From CAYJHC01 sp964369805 (GTDB lineage: Bacteria; Bacillota; Clostridia; Peptostreptococcales; Anaerovoracaceae): a stretch of DNA of 64,000 nucleotides. A program made the position numbers and the translations under genes. The DNA lies in contig CAYJFM010000001.1 of the NCBI GenBank assembly GCA_964369805.1, positions 20,698-84,697 of the forward strand, read 5' to 3'. A model generated the notes under the pieces. The model worked only from the letters and a program-made list of their open reading frames with translations, did not search any database and was not told the origin of the DNA. Positions 50,357 through 58,857 of this stretch are shown piece after piece (position 1 is the stretch's first letter; the number at the start of each line of letters is the position of its first letter).

Positions 50357-51095
50357 TTTGAATATAGGTGAAGAGGTTATCTGTGGAATCTTCTTTGGAA
50401 TAAACAAAGTCAAGCTCATTAAAGTTTTTGATTTCATCTACATTAGTAATATTATTTTCAGCCATATAGCGAACCATTTTACCTCTAGCCATTTTGCATA
50501 GTGTACCTTTTTCTTTCAATTTACCATCGATTTTTTGGCAGAAGATGCAGGTTACAAATCTGGTATTTGCTGGGAGGTGAGGAACGATGGCATCGCTGTA
50601 CTCTTTAGAAGCTAAGTTAATAATAACTTTAGAATCCAGGGTAAGATTATCTGCAAGTTTGCTGCCCCAGAAGTCGTAAAGGTTTTTAGCCCCATTTACT
50701 TTTAATTTGGATTGCATCTCTAGTCTATAGGGAACTACTCCATCGAAAGGACGGACTATGCCGTAAAAGCCCGAAAGAATACGTAAATGATTTTTTACAT
50801 AGTCAAGCTGCTCTTCTTGAAAGGCATAGGGTGCCATGTTTTGAAACTGTAGCCCTTCATAGCTATAGATTGCAGGGACTTGGGCATTTTCTAATTGCAT
50901 TGACCTAAGTCTTTCGATATTTAAACTAGCAAGTTTGTCACTAACTTTCCAAAGCTTTTGTAGTTCTTCATCAGAAAGGGCATCTAAAGCAGACTTAATT
51001 TGCTCTGTTTCTTTTGAAAAGGGAGGAACTGTTTCCGGGCCTAAGCTGTAAGGGTCAGTATTCATGGTTTTTGCTGGTGATATTATTATTTTCAT
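50346..51095 (-). CDS. yaaA: Peroxide stress protein YaaA
   Basis: The 249-residue DUF328/UPF0246 protein begins MKIIISPAKTMN and has AIYSYEGLQFQN, LSGFYGIVRPFDGVVPYRLEM, INLASKEYSDAI and KMARGKMVRYMAENNI, all family hallmarks. In E. coli it limits intracellular iron under hydrogen peroxide stress and binds DNA. A terminator separates it from hisE, so it is transcribed independently of the his operon despite its position. Confidence 0.95.
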   Translation of the reverse strand: MKIIISPAKTMNTDPYSLGPETVPPFSKETEQIKSALDALSDEELQKLWKVSDKLASLNIERLRSMQLENAQVPAIYSYEGLQFQNMAPYAFQEEQLDYVKNHLRILSGFYGIVRPFDGVVPYRLEMQSKLKVNGAKNLYDFWGSKLADNLTLDSKVIINLASKEYSDAIVPHLPANTRFVTCIFCQKIDGKLKEKGTLCKMARGKMVRYMAENNITNVDEIKNFNELDFVYSKEDSTDNLFTYIQNAI

Positions 51096-51110
51096 TGTTT
51101 TCTCCTATAA

Positions 51111-51160
51111 AATAAAAAGCACAAACATTTGCCCGAGAAGGGGTAGTGGTGAGTGCCTTT
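51111..51160 (-). terminator. Terminator of the his operon
   Basis: On the minus strand, AAAGGCAC (51153-51160) pairs with GTGCTTTT (51115-51122, one G-U) around an inner CCCC/GGG hairpin, followed by a U-rich tract. Confidence 0.7.
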
Positions 51161-51172
51161 AATTACATAAAT

Positions 51173-51505
51173 TTATGAATTTGGATCTGAAATAGTTTTT
51201 TCTTTTAAATTACCTATTTTTTTTCTTCTTTCCTCTAAAATTTCATCAATTTCAGAAAGAGGAATTCCGCGTTCTGCAAGCAGGACGGTTAAATGAAAAA
51301 GCAAATCGCAAACTTCTTCTTTAACTTCATCATTTCCCATTGAAGTTGAATTTTTTGCAGCTATGATAGTTTCGGAAGTCTCCTCACCCATTTTTTTAAG
51401 AATCTTGTCTAGCCCTGCATCAAATAGATAGCAAGTATAAGACCCCTCTGTTGGATTGTCTTTTCTATTAAGAACTACCTCATATAAATTATCTAAACCT
51501 TTCAT
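51173..51505 (-). CDS. hisE: Phosphoribosyl-ATP pyrophosphatase (HisE)
   Basis: The 110-residue all-alpha NTP pyrophosphatase (MazG-like) hydrolyses phosphoribosyl-ATP to phosphoribosyl-AMP, step 2 of histidine synthesis. It has the metal residues in KMGEETSETIIAAKN and EVKEEVCDLLFHLTVLLAE. It is a separate gene, not fused to HisI as in enterobacteria. It is the last gene of the operon, 12 nt after hisFI, with TAGGAGG before the ATG. Confidence 0.95.
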   Translation of the reverse strand: MKGLDNLYEVVLNRKDNPTEGSYTCYLFDAGLDKILKKMGEETSETIIAAKNSTSMGNDEVKEEVCDLLFHLTVLLAERGIPLSEIDEILEERRKKIGNLKEKTISDPNS

Positions 51506-51517
51506 TGTGTAGGCCTC

Positions 51518-52606
51518 CTATTTTACTTTATTAAAGAAACAGCTATACTCTCCTGTGTGGCAAGCTACTCCAGTTTGATTTACCTTTATTAGCAAAGTAT
51601 CCAAATCACAGTCTGCATGAATTTCAATTATTTCTTGAACATGGCCGCTAGTTTCACCCTTGAACCATAGAGACTCTCTAGATCTCGAATAGAAGTGAGT
51701 GAAGCCAGTTCTAAGTGACTTAGTTAAGCTTTCAAGATTCATGTATGCTAACATTAGAACCTTGCCGTCCATATCTTGAACTATTGCTGGAATAAGTTCT
51801 GACTTTTCGAATAGAAGGGATATTTCTTTCATAGTCTCTAATTCACCAGTAATCCTTACAGGGATAGCTCTTTCGTGAAGATGTTCCTTAACTTCTCCAA
51901 TTTCAAGTTCCCTATAGTGAAAAAGACTAGCGGCAAGAGCTGCATCAGCACCTGTCTCTTCAAAAATCTTAGAAAAATCAGTGATTGACCCAGCGCCCCC
52001 AGAGGCAATAACTGGAATGCTCACTGCATTGCATATATCTTTTGTCATTTCGATATCGAAGCCAGCTTTTGTTCCATCAGCGTCAATGGAGTTTAGAAGA
52101 ATTTCACCACAACCAAGGGCCTCAGCCTTCTTAGCCCAAGAAATTGCATCAAGGTCAGTTAGCTTCTTCCCACCATTAGTAGTAACCCTGTAAACACCAT
52201 TTTCATCACGCTTAGCATCAATAGCAAGAACTACGCATTGACTACCAAACTTTTCAGCAGCCTCCTTGATAAGGTCAGGGTTATTAACGGCCGCTGAATT
52301 AACGGATATTTTATCCGCACCAGCTCTTAGAAGCCTAGCAAAATCTTCAATTGTTCTTATTCCACCACCCACAGTTAATGGCACAAAAATATTTTTTGCA
52401 ACTTCTTCAACCATTTTTACGGTAGTGCCTCTATTATCATTGGTGGCATTAATATCAAGAAAAGTTATTTCGTCAGCACCTTGAGCATTATAAAGCTTAG
52501 CGCATTCAACTGGATCACCAACATCTTTAATATTCTCGAAATTTATTCCTTTTACAACCCTGCCATCAGCAATGTCTAAGCAGGGGATTATTCTTTTTGT
52601 AAGCAT
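51518..52606 (-). CDS. hisFI: HisF-HisI fusion: imidazole glycerol phosphate synthase cyclase + phosphoribosyl-AMP cyclohydrolase
   Basis: The 362-residue protein joins two pathway enzymes. Residues 1 to about 252 are the HisF TIM barrel (KRIIPCLDIADGRVVKG, LTVGGGIRTIEDF, AIDAKRDENG, IPVIASGGAG), which takes ammonia from HisH to close the imidazole ring. Residues about 255-362 are HisI (LMLAYMNLESL, CDLDTLLIKVNQTGVACHTG), a zinc enzyme that opens the adenine ring in step 3. Both active sites look complete. There is no stop or frameshift at the junction (HLHERAIPVRITGELETM). CAAAGGAG precedes the ATG. Confidence 0.95.
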   Translation of the reverse strand: MLTKRIIPCLDIADGRVVKGINFENIKDVGDPVECAKLYNAQGADEITFLDINATNDNRGTTVKMVEEVAKNIFVPLTVGGGIRTIEDFARLLRAGADKISVNSAAVNNPDLIKEAAEKFGSQCVVLAIDAKRDENGVYRVTTNGGKKLTDLDAISWAKKAEALGCGEILLNSIDADGTKAGFDIEMTKDICNAVSIPVIASGGAGSITDFSKIFEETGADAALAASLFHYRELEIGEVKEHLHERAIPVRITGELETMKEISLLFEKSELIPAIVQDMDGKVLMLAYMNLESLTKSLRTGFTHFYSRSRESLWFKGETSGHVQEIIEIHADCDLDTLLIKVNQTGVACHTGEYSCFFNKVK

Positions 52607-52655
52607 ATAAGCTCCTTTGTGTATAAACGCTATGCGCGAAGCGGCCTATGTAAAA

Positions 52656-53447
52656 CTATTTATTTTTTGCAGCCTCTTTCTTAGCCTTTTTTTCCATAAC
52701 TTTTTTCTCTCTACCTCTTAAAGCAGGTGGAATATTACCAATTTCAATGGCCTCAGCTAAATCAAGCCTTCCAGAGTAAATTGACTTACCACAGATAACT
52801 CCATCAACCTTTAGTTCTTTTAGGTTTTTGATGTCCTCAATCCCAGAAACCCCTCCACTTGCAATTAGATTAAGATTAGGGAGTAGGCTTCTTAAAGAGG
52901 CAAGGTGGTCAAGATTTGGGCCCTCAAGCATACCATCTTTTGCAATATCAGTATAAACAATGGTGTTTACCCCCATTTGATGCATCATTGATGCGAGGAC
53001 TGTAAAATCGATAGTACTTGTTTTAGTCCAACCATTTACTGCTACAAACCCACGCTTTGCATCAATACCAACTGTAATCTTGTCACCATATTGGGCAACA
53101 GCTTCTTTTACAATTGATGGATTAGTTAAGGCAACTGAACCTAAGACGATTTGAGAAACGCCGGCATCAATCCAATCTTTAATGTGTTCCATCGTGCGGA
53201 TGCCACCGCCTAAATCCACTATTAAATTAGTATTCTCTACAATTTCTTTAACAGTATCGATATTAGTGGGATACCCATTTTTTGCTCCATCTAAGTCAAC
53301 AACATGTAGATGAGTCGCGCCTTGCTCTTCAAAACTTTTAGCCGCAGCTAGTGGAGATTCATAAACCTCATGAACTGTGTCATAGTCCCCTTTGAAAAGG
53401 CGGACACATTTTCCGTCAATTATATCAATAGCAGGATAAATTATCAT
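52656..53447 (-). CDS. hisA: ProFAR isomerase (HisA)
   Basis: The 263-residue TIM-barrel enzyme performs step 4 of histidine synthesis. It begins IYPAIDIIDGKCVRLFKGDY and has VDLGGGIRTMEHI, IDAKRGFVAVNGW, VYTDIAKDGMLEGPN and IASGGVSG. It carries an unusual lysine-rich C-terminal tail of about 20 residues (REKKVMEKKAKKEAAKNK) beyond the barrel. hisH stops 6 nt before its start. Confidence 0.96.
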   Translation of the reverse strand: MIIYPAIDIIDGKCVRLFKGDYDTVHEVYESPLAAAKSFEEQGATHLHVVDLDGAKNGYPTNIDTVKEIVENTNLIVDLGGGIRTMEHIKDWIDAGVSQIVLGSVALTNPSIVKEAVAQYGDKITVGIDAKRGFVAVNGWTKTSTIDFTVLASMMHQMGVNTIVYTDIAKDGMLEGPNLDHLASLRSLLPNLNLIASGGVSGIEDIKNLKELKVDGVICGKSIYSGRLDLAEAIEIGNIPPALRGREKKVMEKKAKKEAAKNK

Positions 53448-53453
53448 TTTTTC

Positions 53454-54065
53454 TTACACTCTCTTTCTGCACAGATTCACAAAGTTCTCAAGCATTTTAA
53501 GGCCTGGGTCTGCACTTTTTTCTGGGTGGAATTGAGCACCAAATACGTTACCATTTCCTACAAGTGCAGGAATTTTACCGCCGTAATCAGTGTAGTAAAT
53601 CACGTCTTCGTCTAGAGGATTAGCTTGGAATGAATGTACGAAATATACGTAAGGATTTTCTTCAATCCCTTCGATTAAAGGGCTTTTCTTATTTTCAATC
53701 AAAATATTCCAGCCCATATGAGGAACCTTTAAGTTGTCTCTTTCGATTTTTGTGATGGTACCTTTTAGGAGTCCTAGGCCATCTGTCTCGCCGAATTCAT
53801 AGCTTTTTTCAAAAAGCATTTGCATACCAAGGCAAATCCCAAGAAAGGGTTTCTCTTTGGTGCATTGAAGAATTGTGTTGATTAAGCCACTAGCTTCAAG
53901 GTTTTCCATGGCCTGAGCAAAGGCTCCAACACCGGGAAGTATAAGTCCATCAGCGGCCAACAAATCTTCTTTTTTATTTGTAACAATTACATCCGCCTCT
54001 AAATAATCTAAGGCGTTTTTTACAGAGAAGAGATTACCTGCTCCATAGTCGATTAATGCTATCAT
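53454..54065 (-). CDS. hisH: Imidazole glycerol phosphate synthase glutaminase (HisH)
   Basis: The 203-residue class I glutamine amidotransferase has the nucleophile Cys in FLGICLGMQMLFE and the His-Glu pair in GAQFHPEKS. VLPGVGAFAQAM is the oxyanion region. It supplies ammonia to the HisF part of the downstream fusion. GAAAGGA precedes the ATG. Confidence 0.96.
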   Translation of the reverse strand: MIALIDYGAGNLFSVKNALDYLEADVIVTNKKEDLLAADGLILPGVGAFAQAMENLEASGLINTILQCTKEKPFLGICLGMQMLFEKSYEFGETDGLGLLKGTITKIERDNLKVPHMGWNILIENKKSPLIEGIEENPYVYFVHSFQANPLDEDVIYYTDYGGKIPALVGNGNVFGAQFHPEKSADPGLKMLENFVNLCRKRV

Positions 54066-54123
54066 TTTATTTCCTTTCGATTAAGTCTTTAACTTAATGA
54101 TAATTTTAAAGCACCCACATAGG

Positions 54124-54702
54124 TTACAGAGAACCTTTAGTTGATAAAATTGTATTGCCCTTAATTTCTGTTGCGATTCTTAGGGCATGTGCAAAGGCTT
54201 TGAAAATTGCCTCGCATTTGTGGTGGTCGTTTTCGCCATAGTGACACTTTATATGTAGCGTGATATGACTATTTGCGGCGAACCCCTTAAAAAATTCGCT
54301 GACTGAGTCTGTCTCAAGATCACCCATTTTATGCCACTTAAAGTCACAGTCATAAACGCAGTAAGATCTGCCAGAAATATCGATTGCGGCAAACCCTAGA
54401 GCTTCATCCATTGGACAGAAAAAGCTGCCATATCTTGCTATACCTACTTTATCACCAATAGCCTCGCTAAATGCGGTTCCAAGAGCTAGGCCAATGTCTT
54501 CTGCTGTATGGTGGGTGTCGACTTCTAAATCTCCCAGGCAGGTTACTTTTCCTCCAAAGCCGGAGTGTTTAAAAAAGGCAGTTAGCATATGGTCAAAAAA
54601 GCCTATACCGCTTGAGATTTCAGTTACATTCCCATCATCTAGATTAAGAACTATATCAATATCAGTTTCTTTTGTTTTTCTTTTAACTTCACTAATTCTC
54701 AT
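54124..54702 (-). CDS. hisB: Imidazoleglycerol-phosphate dehydratase (HisB)
   Basis: The 192-residue manganese enzyme dehydrates imidazoleglycerol phosphate. It has GFFDHMLTAFFKHSGF, DTHHTAEDIGLALG, GDLETDSVSEFFKGFA and GENDHHKCEAIFKAFA. It is the mono-functional form with no phosphatase domain. The ATG at 54702 fits the family N-terminus and leaves space after GAAAGG; ATG 54708 abuts the ribosome site. Confidence 0.96.
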   Translation of the reverse strand: MRISEVKRKTKETDIDIVLNLDDGNVTEISSGIGFFDHMLTAFFKHSGFGGKVTCLGDLEVDTHHTAEDIGLALGTAFSEAIGDKVGIARYGSFFCPMDEALGFAAIDISGRSYCVYDCDFKWHKMGDLETDSVSEFFKGFAANSHITLHIKCHYGENDHHKCEAIFKAFAHALRIATEIKGNTILSTKGSL

Positions 54703-54774
54703 TTGCATCCTTTCGTGGGAGTCTGATTAGAACCTATAGTATTTTGTTATACCATTTCATAGGTACACTAGTTT

Positions 54775-55812
54775 CTACAGATACCCTAAATCCTCCATAG
54801 CCTCTAAAAAGGCTGAGTTTTCTTCTGGTGTCCCAACAGTGACTCTTAGTTTACCCTTCATATCTTTTATTGAGATATCTTTTTCTAATAAAGATTCTTT
54901 AATTTCTGTACTTTTATCTGTTGCCACCATAAGGAAGTTTCCGGATGGTTTTGGAACATAGTATTTTGCAGAAAGGGCATTATATAATCTGACTTTTTCT
55001 TCTTTTATTATACCAATAAGTTCTCTTATTTTCACTTCATTTTTGAAAACGATTTCTCCAAGTAGCTGGGAGATTCCGTTGACATTGTAGGGAGATTTTA
55101 TTTTCTTAACAAGCTCTGTATATTCTCCGCTGTTGATGAAAAAACCAAGTCTTGCATTTGCAAAGCCAATCCCTTTAGAGGCTGTTTTGAGAATTACTAG
55201 ATTTTCAAATTCTCTATAATATGGAATGAAGCTGTCTTCTCCAAAGTCCATATATGCTTCATCAAGAATAACAAGTGCATTTGTTGTTTCCATGATTTTT
55301 CTAATACCTTCTTTGGTTATTGCGAAAGAAGTTGGATTACAAGGATTAGAAAAGATAATTATTGCAGGATCTTCTTCTTTAATTTTATTTAAAACAAATT
55401 CTTCATTAAAGTCTTCAACTCTTTCAGGCTTAGGAATGGATACACTATTTATACCTCTAAGGTGTGCATAAAACTCATACATTGCAAAATCTGGTGCAAA
55501 AGATAAAAGCTTTTGATTGTCCCCAACCATGCAGTTGAAAAGAAGGAATAAAAGTTCATCTGAGCCGTTTCCTAAAACTACATGCGTTGGATCAATACCA
55601 TAAAACTTACTGAACTCAGCCGATAATTTTTTTCCATAAGGATCTGGGTATCTGTTGAACTCTAGTGTATCTAGACTTTCTTTGAACTGAGCTAGAATTT
55701 CTTTTGGGATAGGAAAACAGCCTTCGTTGGCATCCATTCTAATAGGGGGGTGAGATGTGATTGGCTGGTAGGGCTTCATCTCTTTTAAATTTTCTGGTGT
55801 TTGGTATTTCAT
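54775..55812 (-). CDS. hisC: Histidinol-phosphate aminotransferase (HisC)
   Basis: The 345-residue fold-type I PLP enzyme has MDANEGCFP at the start, LGNGSDELL, SNPCNPTSF, LDEAYMDFGE and the PLP lysine in LKTASKGIGFANARLGF. It converts imidazole acetol phosphate to histidinol phosphate. It is positioned second in the operon, 21 nt after hisZG. Confidence 0.94.
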   Translation of the reverse strand: MKYQTPENLKEMKPYQPITSHPPIRMDANEGCFPIPKEILAQFKESLDTLEFNRYPDPYGKKLSAEFSKFYGIDPTHVVLGNGSDELLFLLFNCMVGDNQKLLSFAPDFAMYEFYAHLRGINSVSIPKPERVEDFNEEFVLNKIKEEDPAIIIFSNPCNPTSFAITKEGIRKIMETTNALVILDEAYMDFGEDSFIPYYREFENLVILKTASKGIGFANARLGFFINSGEYTELVKKIKSPYNVNGISQLLGEIVFKNEVKIRELIGIIKEEKVRLYNALSAKYYVPKPSGNFLMVATDKSTEIKESLLEKDISIKDMKGKLRVTVGTPEENSAFLEAMEDLGYL

Positions 55813-55833
55813 TTTTTTCTAGTCCTTTCCCTA

Positions 55834-57438
55834 TTACAAGCACTTAGCTAGGCTATCAGTAAATTGGTCAATTTGTGGTTTACGCATTTTTAGGCTAGCT
55901 TTATTAACTATTAGCCTTGTTGAAATGCTACAAATGGTTTCTGTTACTTCCAGATTATTTTCCTTTAGAGTGGTCCCTGTTTCTACAAGATCCACGATTG
56001 CATCAGATAGGCCTAGTAGTGGCGCAAGTTCTACGCTTCCTTCTATTTTTATCACATCAATATCAAGGCCTTCTTTTTTGAAGTACTCCCTTGTTACTCT
56101 TGGATATTTAGAAGCGACTGTTTTAACATTACTTTTATTATATTCCCCTTTGATAGCAGCTACACAGAAATCGCATTTTCCAATGCCTAGATCTAGAAGC
56201 TGGTAGCAGTCTCCATTTGCTTCAAGGATTGTGTCTTGACCTACAACTCCAAGATGGCAAACTCCAGTTTCAACGTAAGTGATTACATCTGCTGACTTTG
56301 CTAAGATAATCTCCAAATCTTCCCCTACTGGTAAGATTAGTTTTCGTCCTTTATTTTCTAGATCCGTTGTGTCTAGTCCCATTTCTTTGAAAAGTCCAAC
56401 AGCCACTTTTTCTATGCGGCCTTTGGTTAGAGCAATTCTAAGTGGCCCTTTTGTTTTTTCTTCTGTATTTACCTGTCTCGCTAGATCCACGTTTACACCG
56501 AAACCTATGGCTTTTCTATTTTGTCCGAACATGGAGTAAAGGCTGTCGTATCTACCGCCTCTTATTACGTCTTCACCGATGGCCTGGATAAAACAAGAAA
56601 AGAAAATTCCTGTATAGTAGTGCATCTTACCAAGTTCACCTAAATCTATGATAATTCTAACACCCTCAGAAATCTCATTTAGATAGTTGTATACTTTTTT
56701 GAAGTATACAATGTGAGATTCAGCGGCTGTACCAGCAAAGGTAAGCTCTGCGGCTTTGATTACTTCTTCGCCACCAAATAACCTAGGAAGTGCAAGAAGA
56801 GCAGATTTTTCTTTGCTTTCAGGAAGAGTGCTTAGAGTTTCTTCTAACTCTGTGTTTTTCTTTTCTGAAATAAGAATTCGTAATGATTCCTTAGTGCTTC
56901 CTGATATTTCAAGGCTTTGACATAGAGCATCGAAAAATCCAACATATCCGATTTCGAATCTCCCGGATTGCTTCCCTTTAAGCATTTTTAGTGTCTGGAA
57001 GGCTAGAGACAGGATTTCAAAGTCTCCTTCTTCACCTTCTGAGCCGATAAGTTCCACACCGCTTTGTATAATTTCATCTGAGCGGCCAGAGTCTTTGGCA
57101 TTCATTTTGAAAGTTCTTTGATTGTAAAAGAGTCTAATAGGATCATCGCTTGAGCCAAGCTTCGTTGAAACTAGTCTAGCAATTGGGATGGTATTGTCGG
57201 GTCTAACTGCTAAAACATTTCCTTTGTTATCTGTTGTCTTGTACATTTCTTCTGAGGGAATAAAGCTTTGGCTGTCTGAGAAAAGTGACATGTACTCTAA
57301 AGAGGGGGTCATCACTTCTTTGTATCCTTGATCTAGATAAAAGTTATTTAGTTTTGCTTGAACCTCTCTTAGTTTTGCTGTTTCTTCAAATAGTATATCT
57401 TTGGTACCGCTTGGTGTTATTTTTTGATTTATTATCAT
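55834..57438 (-). CDS. hisZG: HisZ-HisG fusion: ATP phosphoribosyltransferase regulatory + catalytic subunits
   Basis: The 534-residue protein has an N-terminal HisRS-like HisZ domain (about 1-320; KITPSGTKDILFEE, AVRPDNTIPIARLV, IGFGVNVDLARQ) without an anticodon-binding domain. A short-form HisG follows (about 330-534; RIALTKGRIEKVAVGLFKEMG, VGVVGQDTI-type VVGQDTILEANG, AIVDLVETGTTLKENNL). HisG condenses ATP with PRPP, the first and feedback-controlled step; short HisG needs HisZ for activity. Joining both in one chain fixes a 1:1 ratio. The start at 57438 fits HisZ, but the only strong ribosome site (AAAGGAGG) is about 30 nt upstream with no start codon nearby, so the start is uncertain. 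Confidence 0.9.
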   Translation of the reverse strand: MIINQKITPSGTKDILFEETAKLREVQAKLNNFYLDQGYKEVMTPSLEYMSLFSDSQSFIPSEEMYKTTDNKGNVLAVRPDNTIPIARLVSTKLGSSDDPIRLFYNQRTFKMNAKDSGRSDEIIQSGVELIGSEGEEGDFEILSLAFQTLKMLKGKQSGRFEIGYVGFFDALCQSLEISGSTKESLRILISEKKNTELEETLSTLPESKEKSALLALPRLFGGEEVIKAAELTFAGTAAESHIVYFKKVYNYLNEISEGVRIIIDLGELGKMHYYTGIFFSCFIQAIGEDVIRGGRYDSLYSMFGQNRKAIGFGVNVDLARQVNTEEKTKGPLRIALTKGRIEKVAVGLFKEMGLDTTDLENKGRKLILPVGEDLEIILAKSADVITYVETGVCHLGVVGQDTILEANGDCYQLLDLGIGKCDFCVAAIKGEYNKSNVKTVASKYPRVTREYFKKEGLDIDVIKIEGSVELAPLLGLSDAIVDLVETGTTLKENNLEVTETICSISTRLIVNKASLKMRKPQIDQFTDSLAKCL

Positions 57439-57571
57439 AAGTATATGGCAGTAGACTCTTACCGCCCCTCCTTTCGAATATAGGAATATTGTATCATATC
57501 TTAAGATTACTTGTATGCTGAGAAAAAATGTAGTTCCCATGCAAATACGGTAAATTTTTCTTCACTTTATT

Positions 57572-57600
57572 ACTTTAACATACTAACGTGATAAAGTCAA
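57572..57600 (-). promoter_or_regulatory. Promoter of the his operon
   Basis: On the minus strand, TTGACT (57595-57600), 17 nt, TAAAGT (57572-57577). No T-box or attenuator-type leader is seen between it and hisZG. Confidence 0.65.
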
Positions 57601-57641
57601 GGGCATAAACATAAAAAATGAACCTTTTTGTTGTAAAAACC

Positions 57642-57670
57642 TTTACTTTGCTCAAAAAATTATATATACT
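57642..57670 (+). promoter_or_regulatory. Promoter of rplM-rpsI
   Basis: TTTACT (57642-57647), 17 nt, TATACT (57665-57670). It is divergent from the his promoter. Confidence 0.7.
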
Positions 57671-57674
57671 AATT

Positions 57675-57829
57675 GAGTGTCTGTATATAGACGCTTATCC
57701 AGAAACGGAGCGCTGCTCTTGGGACTGGACTAGAAGATAATTTTAGAATCTGCCGACCAGAATTTAATATTCCAGTAGGTAGGGCCGAAAAGATTCAATT
57801 GAATTGAGTAGGTAAGAAAGGAACGAAAA
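57675..57829 (+). promoter_or_regulatory. Probable L13 ribosomal leader RNA
   Basis: The roughly 155-nt leader contains GACGCTTATCCAGAAACGG followed by AGCG, then CCAGTAGGTAGGGCCG and the palindrome ATTCAATTGAAT before the rplM ribosome site. This order resembles the Firmicutes L13 leader (Rfam L13_leader), through which L13 or S9 represses its own operon. The match is from memory. Confidence 0.6.
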
Positions 57830-58258
57830 ATGAAATCATTCGTAGCAAAACCTTTAGAGGTAGAGCGCAAGTGGTATGTAGTTGATGCTGAGGGAAAAAC
57901 TCTTGGTAGAATGGCTACAGAAATTGCGACTGTACTTAGAGGAAAACACAAGCCAATTTACACACCTCACGTTGACTGTGGAGACAATGTAATTGTTATC
58001 AACGCAGAAAAAGTAGAGGTAACAGGTAAAAAGAGAAAAGAAAAAATCTACAAGAGTCACTCTGGATACCCAGGCGGTCTAAAAGAGATCACATTCGAAA
58101 AACTTCAAGATAAGAAGCCAGAAGAAATCATTAGACACGCAGTAAAAGGCATGCTTCCAAAAGGAAAACTTGGAAGACAAATGTACAAGAAGTTAAAAGT
58201 TTATGCAGGTCCTGAGCACAATCATACAGCTCAAAAACCTGAAACATTGGAAATTTAG
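57830..58258 (+). CDS. rplM: 50S ribosomal protein L13
   Basis: The 142-residue protein has KWYVVDAEGKTLGRMATEIA, GDNVIVINAEKVEVTGKK, YKSHSGYPGG and AVKGMLPKGKLGRQMYKKL, all standard for L13, a primary 23S rRNA-binding protein. It is first of the rplM-rpsI pair. Confidence 0.98.
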   Translation: MKSFVAKPLEVERKWYVVDAEGKTLGRMATEIATVLRGKHKPIYTPHVDCGDNVIVINAEKVEVTGKKRKEKIYKSHSGYPGGLKEITFEKLQDKKPEEIIRHAVKGMLPKGKLGRQMYKKLKVYAGPEHNHTAQKPETLEI

Positions 58259-58275
58259 GAAGGGAGAATTAAGCA

Positions 58276-58674
58276 ATGGCAAGTAAAGTACAATACACTG
58301 GTACAGGCAGAAGAAAATCTTCAGTAGCTAGAGTTAGAATTATCCCTGGCACAGGCAATGTAACTGTAAACAAAAAACCTCTAGATGATTACCTAGCAAT
58401 GGAAATCGTAAAGAGAGAGGTAAAAAGACCTTTTGAAATCGCTGGATGCGAAGGTAAATTCGATGTTATCGCTACTGTAACAGGTGGTGGTTTCACTGGA
58501 CAAGCTGGAGCGCTAAGACACGGTATCTCAAGAGCTCTAGTCCAAGCGGACGCTGAAAACTTTAAGAAAGCTCTTAAAGATGCAGGGTTCCTAACTAGAG
58601 ACTCAAGAATGAAAGAAAGATACAAATACGGTCTTAAAAAAGCGAGAAAAGCAAGCCAATTCTCAAAACGTTAA
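58276..58674 (+). CDS. rpsI: 30S ribosomal protein S9
   Basis: The 132-residue protein has YTGTGRRKSSVARVRIIPG, GGGFTGQAGALRHGISRAL and a basic C-terminal tail ending ARKASQFSKR that reaches the P-site tRNA. It follows rplM by 17 nt, with a strong ribosome site. Confidence 0.98.
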   Translation: MASKVQYTGTGRRKSSVARVRIIPGTGNVTVNKKPLDDYLAMEIVKREVKRPFEIAGCEGKFDVIATVTGGGFTGQAGALRHGISRALVQADAENFKKALKDAGFLTRDSRMKERYKYGLKKARKASQFSKR

Positions 58675-58698
58675 TTGGAACTTATTTCGAAGTACACA

Positions 58699-58734
58699 AA
58701 AATCTCCAAGTTGTCTTGGGGATTTTGTTGTTTT
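58699..58734 (+). terminator. Intrinsic terminator after rpsI
   Basis: A 12-bp stem (58699-58710 with 58715-58726, one G-U) and a 4-nt loop are followed by GTTGTTTT. Confidence 0.85.
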
Positions 58735-58746
58735 AAAAGATGTAGT

Positions 58747-58845
58747 CACCTAGTGAGTAATTAGGTGGAAATTAGACTATGGAAGGAAGTACAAGGGAAC
58801 GACCACAATAAAAGTTGCGTTCTAAAACCCGCAACAATCCCTTGT
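58747..58845 (+). promoter_or_regulatory. Structured leader before the surface-protein gene
   Basis: Three nested or tandem stems are visible: CACCTA 58747-58752 with TAGGTG 58762-58767; ACAAGGGA 58791-58798 with TCCCTTGT 58838-58845; and, inside the latter, GTTGCG 58814-58819 with CGCAAC 58830-58835. The fold ends 12 nt before the start codon. I do not recognise a known riboswitch. Confidence 0.5.
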
Positions 58846-58857
58846 AAATGTGATAAG

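Noticed and set aside
57439..57540. N-terminal extension of hisZG
   Set aside because: The 34 extra codons show no HisZ similarity and contain the ribosome-site-like AAAGGAGG, so they are more likely leader.
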